Of a DNA stretch of 64,000 bases, positions 48,568 to 60,425 are shown piece by piece; position 1 is the first letter of the stretch; every line of letters starts with the position of its first letter. The notes beneath the pieces are model-generated. The model saw nothing but the letters and a program-made list of their open reading frames with translations. It was not told the DNA's origin and searched no databases. This DNA is from Saccharum officinarum (Eukaryota > Streptophyta > Magnoliopsida > Poales > Poaceae). The position numbers and the translations under genes were made by a program. The stretch spans positions 78,297,447 through 78,361,446 of the forward strand of contig CM036158.1 of NCBI GenBank assembly GCA_020631735.1, given 5' to 3'.

Positions 48568-49266
48568 GAGGAGCAACCCCCCTCTAAAGAGAGGAGAAGG
48601 ACACACCATCACACACTTGGAAGAGTAGACACAAGAGTGACACAATATAGCAAGAAGAGAGAAGTGCTCCATTCATATCTTAGCTCTCTAGCTAGTCTAG
48701 TTTATGGAGTGAGTGAGGAAGAGTAAGAGATGGAGAAGTACCGGGAGTGTCGGCTACCTCCATTTGTAGCAAAAGGAATGCCGGGAATGTAGGCTCCCTC
48801 TTCACTTGTACCTCAACGTACTTAGTACTACTTGGAGTACAAAGGTTCTTGTTCTTCTATGGTGGTGGGCTCTTACTTTAAGTTAGTCTTGTTTATACTA
48901 TTTGCTTGTGGGTTCGTCGTTCGTCCTTGAGACGGATACTCTACTAGAGGGCCCTGATAAAGACGGATAACCCTGATTGACGCTAGAGTAGTAGTCGATA
49001 GCATAGACATGGTGTCTAGGCTAGAGACTACCTTCGTTTGCCTTGTTCCCCACGGTTGAGGGGTAGGCGGCAGGTGGTGACAGCCCTGTCTGTCCCTCAT
49101 ATTCCCCCATGTTCAGGTTCGACGCCATCTACAAGCCGATATCGGCTGGCAGACTAGCTGCGCTCCTGTGCCCGAAGCAAGTCTATAGTGACAAAGCTAT
49201 CTTGACTTAGGATCTCTATCCTTAGAAAACCTCACTACCCGAGCTATCTTTCTTCTTGTTATCTTG

Positions 49267-49330
49267 GGTAAACTAGCTAAGAGACTTTTACACATCTAGG
49301 TAAACTAGCTAAGAGACTTTTACACATCTG
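49267..49330 (+). repeat. 32-bp tandem duplication in the Athila-1 5' LTR
   Basis: The unit GGTAAACTAGC...CACATCTA occurs twice, at 49267-49298 and 49299-49330. The 3' LTR has one copy, so the duplication arose after insertion. Confidence 0.88.
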
Positions 49331-49442
49331 TTCCCTATGGAAATACGATACCCTAAATACTTCTAGGTGAAATGCTACAACAGTAATTTTGTGCGCTTGC
49401 GAATTATTTCGGTATGCGTTAAGAAATACCAATAAGTATTTC

Positions 49443-49460
49443 TGGCGCCGTTACCGAGGA
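49443..49460 (+). promoter_or_regulatory. Primer-binding site, Asp tRNA type
   Basis: TGGCGCCGTTACCGAGGA differs by two bases from TGGCGCCGTTGCCGGGGA, the Asp-tRNA site used by Athila elements. Confidence 0.8.
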
Positions 49461-52400
49461 ACGGTTGCTGTATCATCTCCGAACCTAGTTCACCTGTGTA
49501 TCCTTGTGTTTTATCTTCCTTTTCAAAAAAAGTTATTCCTTCTATCCTTCCTCACCATGAACCCCTTCCATTCAAACAAAAAAAAATATTTCTGCTCCTA
49601 AGGACGAGTTTAGAGCCACCACCATCGAAGCCAATCACAGCTTCTGGCTAAGAACTCCATCCTAGCTTTGGCGGTCAAGCTTATGACCATAAACTAAGTA
49701 CTGCCGGGAGATACCCTGGATTATCATAAAAAAAACTTTTCTTATTAATAAAAGCAAGAAGATATTTTCAAGCAAGTATGCACCCTCGGGTATTCTTGTT
49801 TGCTAACCATGACAGGTCAAGATCAAGAAGAACAGGGGACATACAATGCCTGAAATCATGGGAGCTACATCGACTACATACCTTGGTGATCTTTGGTGAT
49901 GTGACACACTCAAAAGGAGACCGCCAACACTATACACTTGACTTTCACGAAAGTCCAAGTGTGGGGGAGAATGATGAGAGTCTCACCATAAGGCCATCTT
50001 GGTTAAAAAAGAAAATAAAATGATGATGTTAGCTCTGCCTTGCTAAAAAAGAGTATTATGATTGAAAAAAGAAAGAAGAGAATGAAAGCTAAGAAAAGGA
50101 AATGAAAAAATGATGAAAGAAAAAGAATATATACATAGAAAGAGAGGAAGAGAGAGAAGGAGCAGATAGGCCCCACATGTGCCACCCGACTCCACCCAAT
50201 TTTGTTGTCACGCACATCCAAGCAAGAAGGGTTCTCCTCTTCTAATCTTTTGATATTACACCAAGGCCCGTGGTCCTTACACATTAATTATGCGAGTGGC
50301 CTAGCCTTGTTTCTCACCTAAGTGGAGTGGTGTGCTTTCCTCTGCTTCATCCCAGAGGATCGATGACATACGAAATCATGCAACCGTTGTAGCAGTCTCA
50401 AGCTTTCATCCACATACGCTGTTGGTACTTACACTTAGGTATGCAAAGGTATTGTTCACCAACTCCTTTACTCATATTTGTCTCCATGAGAAAACAACTT
50501 GCTCATACAAAATCATGCTTCCTTTGTTTATGTCGTTTGCTCTGGTTTGGTTGTATTAAGCTAGTACATCCATAGGCCTTTTTAAATTAAGCATGGTGCT
50601 TAGGTTAATATGGCCTTCTTTAATCAAAAATATAACTTGGTGTTGAATTTTGATTAATGAACTTTGAGTAATTACTTTCATAAACAATAGAAGTAATTTA
50701 CTATGGAGATAAATCAAGGCTATGTTTATTTTGTAAACTTTATCTTAGCCTTGTTTATGCTAAATGATAAAAAGTTGGGTGAACAAATAAAATGAAATGA
50801 AATAAAAATAATACAATAATTTTAAATGCATAGACTAAAAAATAAATATAATAATCACAAAAAGAAATATATTATAATAATAAATAAGATTTAGGCTCCC
50901 CCGTGCTTAAGCTGGTAGAGCCCTTGTTTGTTTCTTTTTTCACTTTATTAAATAAAATAGGTACAAAAACAAGTGTGGGGGAAATCTCTTAAGCATAAGT
51001 AACACTCATTTGAGATCTCCCACCAACACATTGCACTCGAATGGTCCAACGTGCAGAAGGACAGAACAGATGGCTCTAGAGAGGATTGGCTAAACCTCTG
51101 GTGTAACTAAACCATCTCTAACTCCTCGTAGCTCCTTCATGTTCAGCGATGGTTTGTGCAACACAACTCTCAACTCCCTACAATCTTGAGTTTAAAACAA
51201 TCATAATTCTAATCCCTAAAACTAAACTCAATTTATCCCTGGAACCTCCTAATGATGAACAATGCCCCTATTTTACAAACCACAGTTCATTTAAAATCTT
51301 GAAAGGTGACATGATCATAACATGTTTAAGATAGAAGCTTGCATAAAGTTTGTTCCATAAACATACACTTATACTTGTGGGAAAATATTCTAATAGGACA
51401 ATCATGTTGACTAAGTTGTTGTGAGGTGTGATATAGTTCTGACCTAGAAATCCTACCATTTCTATTCAAGGTACTTGGAGAATTTGTTTTGACAAAAATT
51501 GTTATAAAACCATAGTATCACATACTCCTCAATTGGTGAGAAATTCCTACCAAAGCCAAATATGACATCCTGCAAGTTTCAAATCTTCTACATAAGCTGC
51601 TTGTTATTATGTTGAGTTTGGTCCAGTCTTGTTGACCCTTGTTGAGAGATTTATCATGCTCCCAAGATCAAGATCACATACACTCCACATTCACATGCTA
51701 CTCCTACACTGGGAGTACGCAAAAACATGCTTCCATCCAGATCCACTAAAAATTCTGCTCCTACACTGGGGGTAGGCAAAAATATGTTTGTTAGAGAAAT
51801 ACTCCATGTTCTAAAAAGATAATGATCTCTGCCTGAATATGTGATTTAGAAGAAGAAACATGAGCTATGCAAAAAGAAAAAAAATATGGGCGCATGAAGG
51901 TCCACAAAAGAAAAAAATGATGAGCACATGATGTCTCATGTATTGAAAAAAGGGAAAGAAGAAAGATAGCCATGTTTCAAAATAAAAAGTTATAGCGAGA
52001 GATCATATCTACAAAAGGAATATAGTTTTATTTTACCATTTTCCACACACATGCACATCCTGATCTAAGAGTATGGTACCTCTCTCCTTGGATCCTCGAT
52101 TTGATTTTACAACATATGTAATACGAGTATGCTATATTGTTTATCCCTACCTAAAGCTCCACATAAACCTTTTTAGAAGTAGGAGAAAACAAAAGAAGGC
52201 AAAATTGCTATGCCTTGGTAAGGATTTATATACCATTGAGTGATTTGAGAGTGCCATTTGAGGAGTATAAAGTGAACTATGCCTTTTTCTTGAGAAAAAC
52301 TTTCAAAACTCTAAGTACTAAGATGTGAAATTGGGAAGGTGACTTTGTTTCACGAACTATTCTGCTTTTCAACAACCCAAGGAAATATGTTAGCAAATGC

Positions 52401-52510
52401 CACATATCCCACTTGTGTAAGGAATGTATATCTTAAGATGCTATGCTCATGATTTCCTTTAACACTAAGCTTTGCTCGAGGACGAGCAAAGCGCAAAGTG
52501 TGGGGGAGCT
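49461..52510 (+). other. Athila-1 interior without recognisable genes
   Basis: The sequence is A/T-rich. Motifs shared with the Athila-2 3' region in opposite orientation occur near 50560-50780 (AAATTAAGCATGGTGCTTAGG). A short direct repeat TGCTCCTACACTGGG occurs at about 51702 and 51758. GTGTGGGGGA-type purine tracts occur near 49959, 50974 and 52497; the last is the real polypurine tract, after CTCGAGGACGAGCAAAG. No gag, protease or pol motif was found, so the coding region has been replaced or deleted. Confidence 0.65.
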
Positions 52511-53807
52511 TGTTGGCGGTCCTTAACTCCAATTTCTAACCACCAATTAAGATATAAAAAGAGGAGAAATTGGCAAACTTAATCATGTATTCATTTACTA
52601 TTAACCAAGTTTCACATGTATTTGGAGAATATTATTTTGCAAGTCACAAACTCAAATACATGGAAGATTTCACCGAAAGGCGCTTCCCAACGCTGATTTG
52701 CGCAAAAGAATAAGGGAGACGCCTACCAAATCAATTCAAAATGAGCAAGGCACCCTAGGGCACTGATCCATGTCCAGCTCAAGGCCTGCCACGCGAAGTC
52801 GGTGGCCATTGGAGCCAGTCATGGGCCGGCCGCTCCCTGGGGGCAGCCGCTCCCTTCCCAGCGTCGCTCGTCCTCTTCTTCGAATGGTGGTTGCATGCAT
52901 CCATGTAGAAGGTGCTGGTGCATGGGCTTCGTGCCAGGAATAGTCACATCACCGCCTCTCCTTCATGTATAAATAGAGGGGCAACCCCCCTCTAAAGAGA
53001 GGAGGACACACCATCACACACTTGGAAGAGTAGACACAAGAGTGACACAATGTAGCAAGAAGAGAGAAGTGCTGCATTCATATCTTAGCTCTCTAGCTAG
53101 TCTAGTTTAAGGAGTGAGTGAGGAAGAGTAAGAGATGGAGAAGTATTGGGAGTGTCGGCTACCTCCATTTGTAGCGGAAGGAATGCCGGGAATGTCGTCT
53201 CCCTCTTCACTTGTACCTCAACATACTTAGTGCTACTTGGAGTACAAAGGTTTGTGTTCTTCTATGGTGGTGAGCTCTTACTTTAAGTTGGTCTTGTTTA
53301 TACTGTTTGCATGTGGGTTCATCGTTTGTCCTTGAGATGGATACTCTAGTAGAGGGCCCTGATAAAGACGAATAACCCTGATCGACGCTAGAGTAGTAGT
53401 CGATAGCGTAGACGTGGTGTCTAGGCTAGGGACTACCTTTGTTTGCCTCATCCCCCACGGTTGAGGGGTAGGCGGCAGGTGGTGACGGCCCTATCTGTCG
53501 CTCGTATTTCCCCACGTTCGGGTTCGACGCCGGCTACAAGCCAATATCGGCTGGCAAACCAGCTACGCTCAGGTGCCCGAAGCAAGTCTATAGTGACAAA
53601 GCTATCTTGACTTAGGATCTCTATCCTTAGAAAACCTCACTACCTGAGCTATCTTTCTTCTTGTTATCTTGGGTAAACTAGCTAAGATACTTTTACACAT
53701 CTATTCCTTGTGGAAATACGATACCCTAAATACTTTTGGGTGAAATGCTACAACGGTAATTCCATGCGCTTACAGATTATTTCTGTATACGTTAAGAAAT
53801 ACCAACA
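52511..53807 (+). repeat. 3' LTR of Athila-1
   Basis: 1,297 bp, intact, TGTTGGCGGTCC...AATACCAACA. It serves as the uninterrupted reference for the split 5' LTR and gives the pre-insertion sequence of the solo-LTR target. TATA at 52968-52975. Confidence 0.9.
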
Positions 53808-54487
53808 AAGCCCTTAGAGGACTCATCTGGGCTCTTGTTCAGGATGTTGTGGAGAGATTCAGTTGGATCAGTAGATTCATCCATGAGCTAGCGGATGGCT
53901 ACCATGTTGACCATAGGAGCGGGCTGATCGGAATCAGTTGGGTCGATTATGTAGGGGTCGGAGATGTGATTACGTTCAGCATGATCCATGAAGAGGTAGT
54001 GGATGGTATCCTGGTAAGCAGATCCCACGCTTTCCAACCCAAAAGGATAGGGCTTCGATAGGTTCTCCATCTAGGCCTCGTAATCTGCTAGGCGCAAGCC
54101 TGTAGCCAGAAGTGGTCGATGTCGCGCGGTGCGCCCTCCTAGAGTTGCAGTGATCACCTGATCTGAATATGGTTGCTTTTGTCGATGTGTCTGAGCAGGA
54201 TGCTCGAAGGTAGTGACTTGGTGATCATGGAGTGCAGGGAATTCATCGCCTGTAGTAGGTCAATCTAGGATCGACTCCACGAGGGACAAGGTCTCGGCTA
54301 GGTCGTTGGTGACCCGATCAATTGATTCGATCAGATCATCGTTGTTGATAGGCCTCTTCGTCCAGCGATGGATCACCGGAGTCGGAGAAGCTGTCGCCGT
54401 GGTTGGCACAATTTGCGCGGGACTAACCCATGCTGCCTCCATGGTCCCCTCGATGTCGTTGGCACCGATAATCATAGACCCAACCAT
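53808..54487 (-). pseudogene. Tat-1 gag N-terminal part, beyond Athila-1
   Basis: On the minus strand MVGSMIIGANDIEGTMEA starts at 54487, and DPTDSDQPAPMVNMVAIR lies near 53940-53890. The register then leads to KSPDESSKGF at the Athila-1 junction, and the other side of the junction (38348 downward) continues with FGLPYLPSGVWGMIF. Stops lie within the region. The assignment to Tat-1 rests on this register and on the matching junction bases. Confidence 0.62.
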
Positions 54488-54584
54488 GAAGGACTAGCTG
54501 GGCTCAAGAAGGGCCATGGAGCTCAGAAAATGAACCATCTGGTTCACCATGGATTCTGAACGCGCACCCTCTACCTGGTGCGCC

Positions 54585-56269
54585 TGTTGGCATTTCTTAG
54601 CATCACCACCAAGAGCAGACATAGGGTCTACCCTTAGTAGCAGCGCCAAAAATATTGGTTGGTATTTCTAAGCACAATCACCAAGAATAGGGGTTTAAGC
54701 CCTCCCATGGTAACTGTACCTAGAAACACCTGATAGGTCATAACGTTTACAGATGTTATCCGCAAGCGCACGGATCTATTGTTGTAGAATTTCACCTAGA
54801 AGTATTCAGGGTATCATTATTTATATTTTTCCCAAAGGAAGGTATGGTGTATAAGTTTCTAGTAGGGACATGGATAAGATAATTTGACTGCATAATAGAC
54901 AAGTACTCAGTACAGGGGTAAGTCATGATAATCATAAGATAGTGTGACACACACACATGGGCTAACCTCAAGGATAAAAGGGAAAACAAAGAATAAAAGA
55001 ATGTTCCTAAATGGAGCAGGCATGTCTAATATAGCCGTGCAAAGAATAGTTGATGATCATACATATACATGGTTAAGACTTAGAGCTATGCATGAGAATG
55101 GGTCTAGAGGCCACCGAGTACTGGTCTGCCAGCAACCTCATGTGACAATTTAGACTCCTACACCCTAGACGAACATGGGGGAGTTTAAGGGATGGATAGG
55201 GCTATCACCACCTGCCGCCTACCCCTCGACCGTAGAAAGGGAAATGCAATCACCTGCCCCTATATACCCGGACACCTCGCCAGTGTATATAGTGACCACC
55301 CAGTACCCTGCGGTCCTCGATCCTATGGATTGATAGGTAAAGAACTTGGGCGTACCCGAAGGCATGATGAACCGCCACCTATACTTAGCTCTAAACCCCA
55401 ACAGACATATAGTATGAATGTTTAAGCATAAAGTTATATATGACGAAACCCTAGCATAGAAACTATAGTCTAGTCCATATGCTAAGATCATGTCATATGA
55501 ACATGTTAAGATCATTACACACAAACTATATGCTAGTTTATATGTCAAGATTATAACATGAAAACTATACACTAGTTCTATAGCACAGCTATATAAAAGA
55601 TATGAAAGCTTGAACTTGGAAGAAAACATAGTAGTCTTATTCATACCCAAGATCCTTTCTTCCAAGGAGACAAGCCTTCCTTGGTGGCTCAAGCCTTGCT
55701 CCTCTACTATTTCTACTCCTAATCTAAGCTAAAGAGTGGAGGTGGAGAGTGGAGTGAGGTGTGCTCCCAAGTTGTGGTGTGTGTAGAGTGAGGCACCCCT
55801 CCCTTCTCTTATATAGGGGTTGGCCTGGTCGGTTGGGGGAATATTCCCCAGATCCACCCCGCACCGTTAGCCTCCACATTGATCAATGTTGGCACGTGGA
55901 GGATGGGCCTGAGGGGTACCAGGTGGGCGCGACTGCGCCCAGGGCGCGCACACGCCTAGGGTGGCCCCCCTTGGCCTTTGCTTCATGCTGCCGCCTCTCC
56001 TTTAGACCTGGATCAGCGTGGGTAGGTGGTTGCCCTAGGTTTGGCTCTGGTTGGGCTCCTTCCTCCTCTTGTCCCCTTTACGCTTTCCAAAAAGCACCTT
56101 CTTTTCTATGTTTCACTTGTTTTCGGCGCCTGTTTCTGCATTCACATCAATTCTACTGGTACAAGTGGAAATAGGTCAGAAGCATGTGTATATGTGTATA
56201 TTGATGTGTATTTTCCTCCTTTTTGGGCTTATGTTGGCGGTATAAATCTCTTGATAACGACCACCAACA
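54585..56269 (-). repeat. 3' LTR of Athila-2
   Basis: 1,685 bp, TGTTGGCATTTC...CCACCAACA in plus-strand reading. A TATA-like CTTATATAGG at 55808-55817 reads on the minus strand. Near 54650 it contains a second copy of its own end (TTGGTATTTCTAAGCACAA), separated from the true end by sequence like a primer-binding site (see findings). Confidence 0.87.
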
Positions 56270-58419
56270 AACTCCCCCCAAGCTTACCCTTTGCTCATCC
56301 TCGAGCAAAAGCTAAGACATTGATTGTTGATCAGGAGTTACTACTATGCCAATTATATTTCAAATATGCTAGGTTTATAACAAAGTTTTCTACCGCAATT
56401 TGAATGAATTGGCTTATTGCTCACTCGTTATTACCTTGTTACCTGTGGAGCTTTTTGGCCTTCTCCAAGTCTTGGGTGGTTGCAAGACAGAATAGATAAA
56501 CAAACCTACTTATCATTCATTCTTTTGATTGACTATCTTTTCGGAGGTTTTAAAAAGTTTTGAAATTCAAAATGTAGTTCCTCAAATGATACACTCGATC
56601 GCTCAAAAGTGTATGTATTCCTCGCTAAAGGCTTTTTGACTTTGCCTTTCTTTCATCCTACCATCTAATATGGCTTTTAAGGAGCTTGGTAGGGATAAAA
56701 GTGGCATACTTGCTTCATGTCATGTTGCTAAGTCAAAAACTGGACCATAGAAGAGACTAGTCATATACCTTGATCAAGATTGTGCAAGTGTGTAATATTT
56801 TTTGTATTTTTTATGAACTCAAATGTCATACCACTCTCTTTTTGAAATCTTTGAGAGTGTGGGCTATCTTTATTCTCACTGGTGGGTGTCAGAGCACCCA
56901 TTATTTTCTCTCTTTTTGGCGAGCATCAAGGTACCCATTGTTTTCTCTCTCTTTTTCTATATTTTTTGGCTCATGCTCTTTTAGCATGGCATCTTCTATT
57001 CTCATATATATATATTCTTTTTTTTCATAGCCCATACTTTCTAGATAACTTTTGGAGAAAAATATTTGACATAGAGTTTTAATTATAAAGTGTACTTGGA
57101 TCTTGATCATAGGTGCATGAAAAGAATCTCAACATTGGTCACAACAATTTGACAAAGCTCACCATGAAGACAAGTAGCATATGACTAAGGTTTTGTATAC
57201 GAATGTGTCATATGGCTTTACTAGGAATTTTGGATCATTGAGGAACTTTTAATTTTAGTTTTTGAAAATAAAATCTCCGGATGTCAAGTCTTTCTTAGAA
57301 CAAAGTCATAGCAAAGTCTATTTCTCTATGTCATGTCAAACAACTACTTAGACTAGATTTAGCATTTTGCACCCACAAGTTTCAAGTTTTTCAGGGTAAA
57401 CAATTTTTAAGCCAATAAACTCAAACACTGGAGAAGACTAAGCTATAAGCTAGACATAGTTTAAAACATAAGACGGAGCAACTATTTATCATTACAACAA
57501 GGATGGAATCAACATTTCTACAACACATATGTATGGAGTGGAATTTGTTTATTATTTTATTTTATTTATTATATTATTTTATTACTACTACTATTATTAT
57601 TTATTTTATTTTTAGTTTCTATGCATGATAAATATGCAAAAAGGAAATGAATGCAAGAAAGTAAATATGCAATGCATCATACCTGTGCGGGGCCCTTCCC
57701 CAAGCTAGGTCGAGGCTAGTAGTTTGAGTTTGCTTGATGAATACTCCAAGGCAAGTATTTTATTTGTTTTTGAATTTTTATATTTTTATCCTTGTTTTAT
57801 ACTTAGCAGCTTTTAGAACAATGATCAAATTAAGCAAATTATTCAATTTGATCAAGGCAGACTAGTCAACCTAAGCACCATGCTTAATTTGAAAAGTCTA
57901 TGAAAACATGATCGCAGCAAATCATATTCTCAAACCCAAGCATGCTAGTATAAACAAAAGTTTATTCAATAAGATGAATATTTTTGGTTTGGTTTATTAT
58001 TCAAAGTTTCATATTTAGCAAGTTTCAGGACAATGATCAAATTCAAAATTTAATCAAGGTAGACAGTTTAACCAAAGCACCATCCTAGTTTAAAATGCCT
58101 ATGAAGACATGATCGTATGAACCATGCTTCAAACTTAAACATGCTTCATATAAAACTTATGAAGATTAACCAACTTTTTATCAAATTATTATATTTATGA
58201 AATATTTTTATCGTTTTTTTCTTTTTATCATTACTATCTATACTAGCAATGTTTAATTGTATGAAAATATTAAAAAGGATAACTGCCGTTTACCTGCGGC
58301 GAGGGCTCTCCTTTTAAAGTCCGTTGAGCAGGACTCTTTTCCTTTCAGTTCTTGCTTGTTGAAGGTTCATCCGTGTCTAGAGAAGTAGATGCGGATGTTG
58401 ACCTTTCTGCCTGCCATAT
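56270..58419 (-). other. Athila-2 3' untranslated region with a diverged duplication
   Basis: A/T-rich, with no pol. Two related blocks, about 57800-57960 and 58010-58150, share CAATGATCAAATT, TCAAGG.AGAC, AAGCACCAT and GA.GACATGATCG.A in the same order. A simple ATT-rich run lies at 57548-57615. The same family of sequence occurs in the Athila-1 interior. Confidence 0.6.
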
Positions 58420-59127
58420 CTACTTAACACTACTTAGTGGTTGTGTCTTGGGCTGTTTATTTTTGTTGAACCCATTGAATGGACATCTCATAGTTTGTCC
58501 TTGCATATGAAAACTAACATGCCCTGACCCCACATGTAAGACTGCATTTGTAGTGTTAAGAAATGGTCTTCCTAGGATTGGGGGAACCCACTGCTTGTGG
58601 CCCATGTCGAGGATGACGAAGTCCGTGGGGATGTATGCATCTCGAATTTTTACCAAAACGTCCTTGGCTACTCCCTCTGGCTTTCGTAGTGATTGATCTG
58701 CCATCTGCAATTGAAAATTTGTAGTGGACAAAGGTCCACCTAGGATTTCATCATATGTTAGTTTGGACATTATGTTCATGCTTGCTCCAAGGTCACAGAA
58801 GGCATTGTGGATGACATGTGGGCCGATTGAGCATGTGATTGTCGGGCGGCCAGGATCTTCTTTCTTGGTGATGGATGGTGATTCTGTGAGATGATATTGG
58901 CTTTCCCGACACAGAGGCTTACCGAACCTCATTGAGACCATTTTAACAGATTCAAGAGAAGTTTTAGGTTGCCTTGAAATTTCTCCCAAATCAACAACAG
59001 GTATAGCAGCAGACTGAGCTAATTGTGTTTCTATCCTTTTATTAAAGCTCAGTTGGTTGTTCATAGAAGAAGTTAACCCTTCTGTTTTAAAGTTCATAAG
59101 CTCAAGCATTTTATTATTAATTTTCAA
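58420..59127 (-). pseudogene. Athila-2 protease
   Basis: A 235-codon frame includes a gag-protease linker (FNKRIETQLAQSAAIPVVD), then SIGPHVIHNAFCDLGASMN with the active-site D-L-G-A at 58794-58783. MADQSLRKPEGVAKDVLVK and DFVILDMG..PPILGRPFL follow. CDLGA in place of DTGA or DSGA is usual for Athila. The frame itself is open, but upstream stops cut it off from gag and no reverse transcriptase follows. Confidence 0.88.
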
Positions 59128-59256
59128 CTTTTCTTTAAGAGTTTCAATTGTTTTTGCTTAGCTTAAGACTAAATCTTTCAAGGAAGGTTCATTCCAATTG
59201 TAAATTGAGTCGAAGTTCGAATTACCTCCTTGATGTTGTGGGCGTGACTAGTGATT

Positions 59257-60262
59257 CTACCCATTCTGGCCTCCTTGTTGGCTAAACCCGTTGTTGATGT
59301 AGGTAGTGGCTCCATGAGTTTCGGGGCAGTCGTTCCCCGAATGGCCAACACCGCCACAGACTTTGCACATCATATGTGAGTCCATGGCCTTGACGATGCC
59401 ATACATTGCTCTTTTTTCGACGGCACGCTCATCAAGCCTTTTCAATAGGAGCTCCATTCTTGTGACAAGCACATCTGTCTCCTTCACGATGTGCATGTCT
59501 TCTTGTTTGGGCATGCTTCGCTCTTTACCCCACCCACAATTGGTTACCATCTTGTCGATGAGAGTCGTGGCTTCATTAAGGGTGAGTGAGAGGAATGCCC
59601 CTCTAGCAGCGGCATCAATGTGCTCCTTTGACATGGGTGTTAACCCATCGTAGAAGTTCTAGAGCACAAGCCAATTTTCCATCCCATGGTGTGGGCATGC
59701 TTGAATATATTCTTGCAGCCTCTCCCATGCCTTAGGGATGGTTTCTGTTGATTCCTGCTAGAAATTGGTAATTCTTCCCCTCAGGGCATTGGTTTTGCCT
59801 ATGGGGAAGAATTTTGTGAGGAACGCCTCGGAGCATTTACTCCAGGTATTGACAGCTTCCTTGTCCTTGTAGAACCATAGTTTCTCCTTCCCCACAAGGG
59901 AGAAAGGAAACAGATAGAGCCTTACAGCATCAGGTGCGACGTCTTTGATGACGATTGTGTCGCACAGTTCAAGGAAGGTCTGTAGGTGTGTGTTGGCATC
60001 CTCATTTGGCAGTCCACAGAATGGACTGACCTGTACCATGGTGACCAAAGTTTTTGTCACCAATGTTGACAGCGGGTCCGGTGGGCACATTGGTAATAGC
60101 TGGGATAGAGAACTCATAGAGTGACTTTTGGGCCATAGTAGTGGTAGCAGCTGGTACAGGGGTGAGTAGTTCAGTTGTCGATGGAGTGGCAGAAGAAGTA
60201 GAGGCACGAGACCCCTTCTTCCTTAGGAGTGCCTCCGGATCAGGAATGAAGTTGTCTGACAA
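59257..60262 (-). pseudogene. Athila-2 gag
   Basis: It starts at ATG 60262 and shifts frame near 60030. The gag domain reads FCGLPNEDANTHLQTFLELCD, VRLYLFPFSLVGKEKLWF and FLTKFFPIGKT to 59758, where a TAG occurs. It continues with CPHHGMENWLVLQNFYDGL and GAFLSLTLNEATTLID. The knuckle CKVCGGVGHSGNDC at 59367-59326 is a normal C-x2-C-x4-H-x4-C. Confidence 0.88.
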
Positions 60263-60425
60263 GTTGAAACCACTCTTACACTATCCTGTTTTCATCCACA
60301 ACAGGAGAAAACATGCAAGATTAGTCTGTAAGAGCAATGGCAACCATACATACACATTATCATGAACATGTCCTCCTAGATTCTTTTTAATCAATGCCTT
60401 CTCTAGCAACGGCACTAGAAATGCT

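Larger units (their letters stand above)
48327..49434 (+). repeat. 5' LTR of Athila-1, second segment
   Basis: It matches 3' LTR positions from about 52709 to 53807. The end reads AATACCAATA in place of AATACCAACA, and the primer-binding site follows after a short AGTATTTC. Confidence 0.88.
38349..53807 (+). mobile_element. Athila-type element (Athila-1), coding region lost
   Basis: The 5' LTR is in two pieces (38349-38530 and 48327-49434), interrupted by a solo LTR that itself holds Tat-2. The 3' LTR is intact (52511-53807). LTRs run TGTTGGCGGTCC...AATACCAACA. A tRNA-Asp-type primer-binding site lies at 49443-49460 and the purine tract GTGTGGGGGAGCT is just before 52511. Target duplication: GAGCC (38344-38348) against AAGCC (53808-53812). 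The 3.1-kb interior shows no gag or pol, so it is a non-autonomous derivative. Orientation is given by the primer-binding site and purine tract. Confidence 0.85.
27468..54584 (-). mobile_element. Tat-type Ty3/gypsy element (Tat-1), interrupted by Athila-1
   Basis: Tat-1 sequence lies at 27468-38348 and 53808-54584. From right to left on the minus strand come the gag N-terminus, (Athila-1 insertion), gag, protease, reverse transcriptase, RNase H and integrase. Then there is an opposite-strand gene and the 3' LTR. Gag continues in the same register across the Athila-1 insertion, whose flanks GAGCC and AAGCC are a near-perfect 5-bp target duplication. At the right edge, GGCGCACCAGGTAGAGGG on the minus strand resembles a primer-binding region, so the 5' LTR should have followed, but Athila-2 begins there. 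The 5' LTR is not in the window. An antisense gene between pol and the 3' LTR is known for the Tat lineage. Confidence 0.82.
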
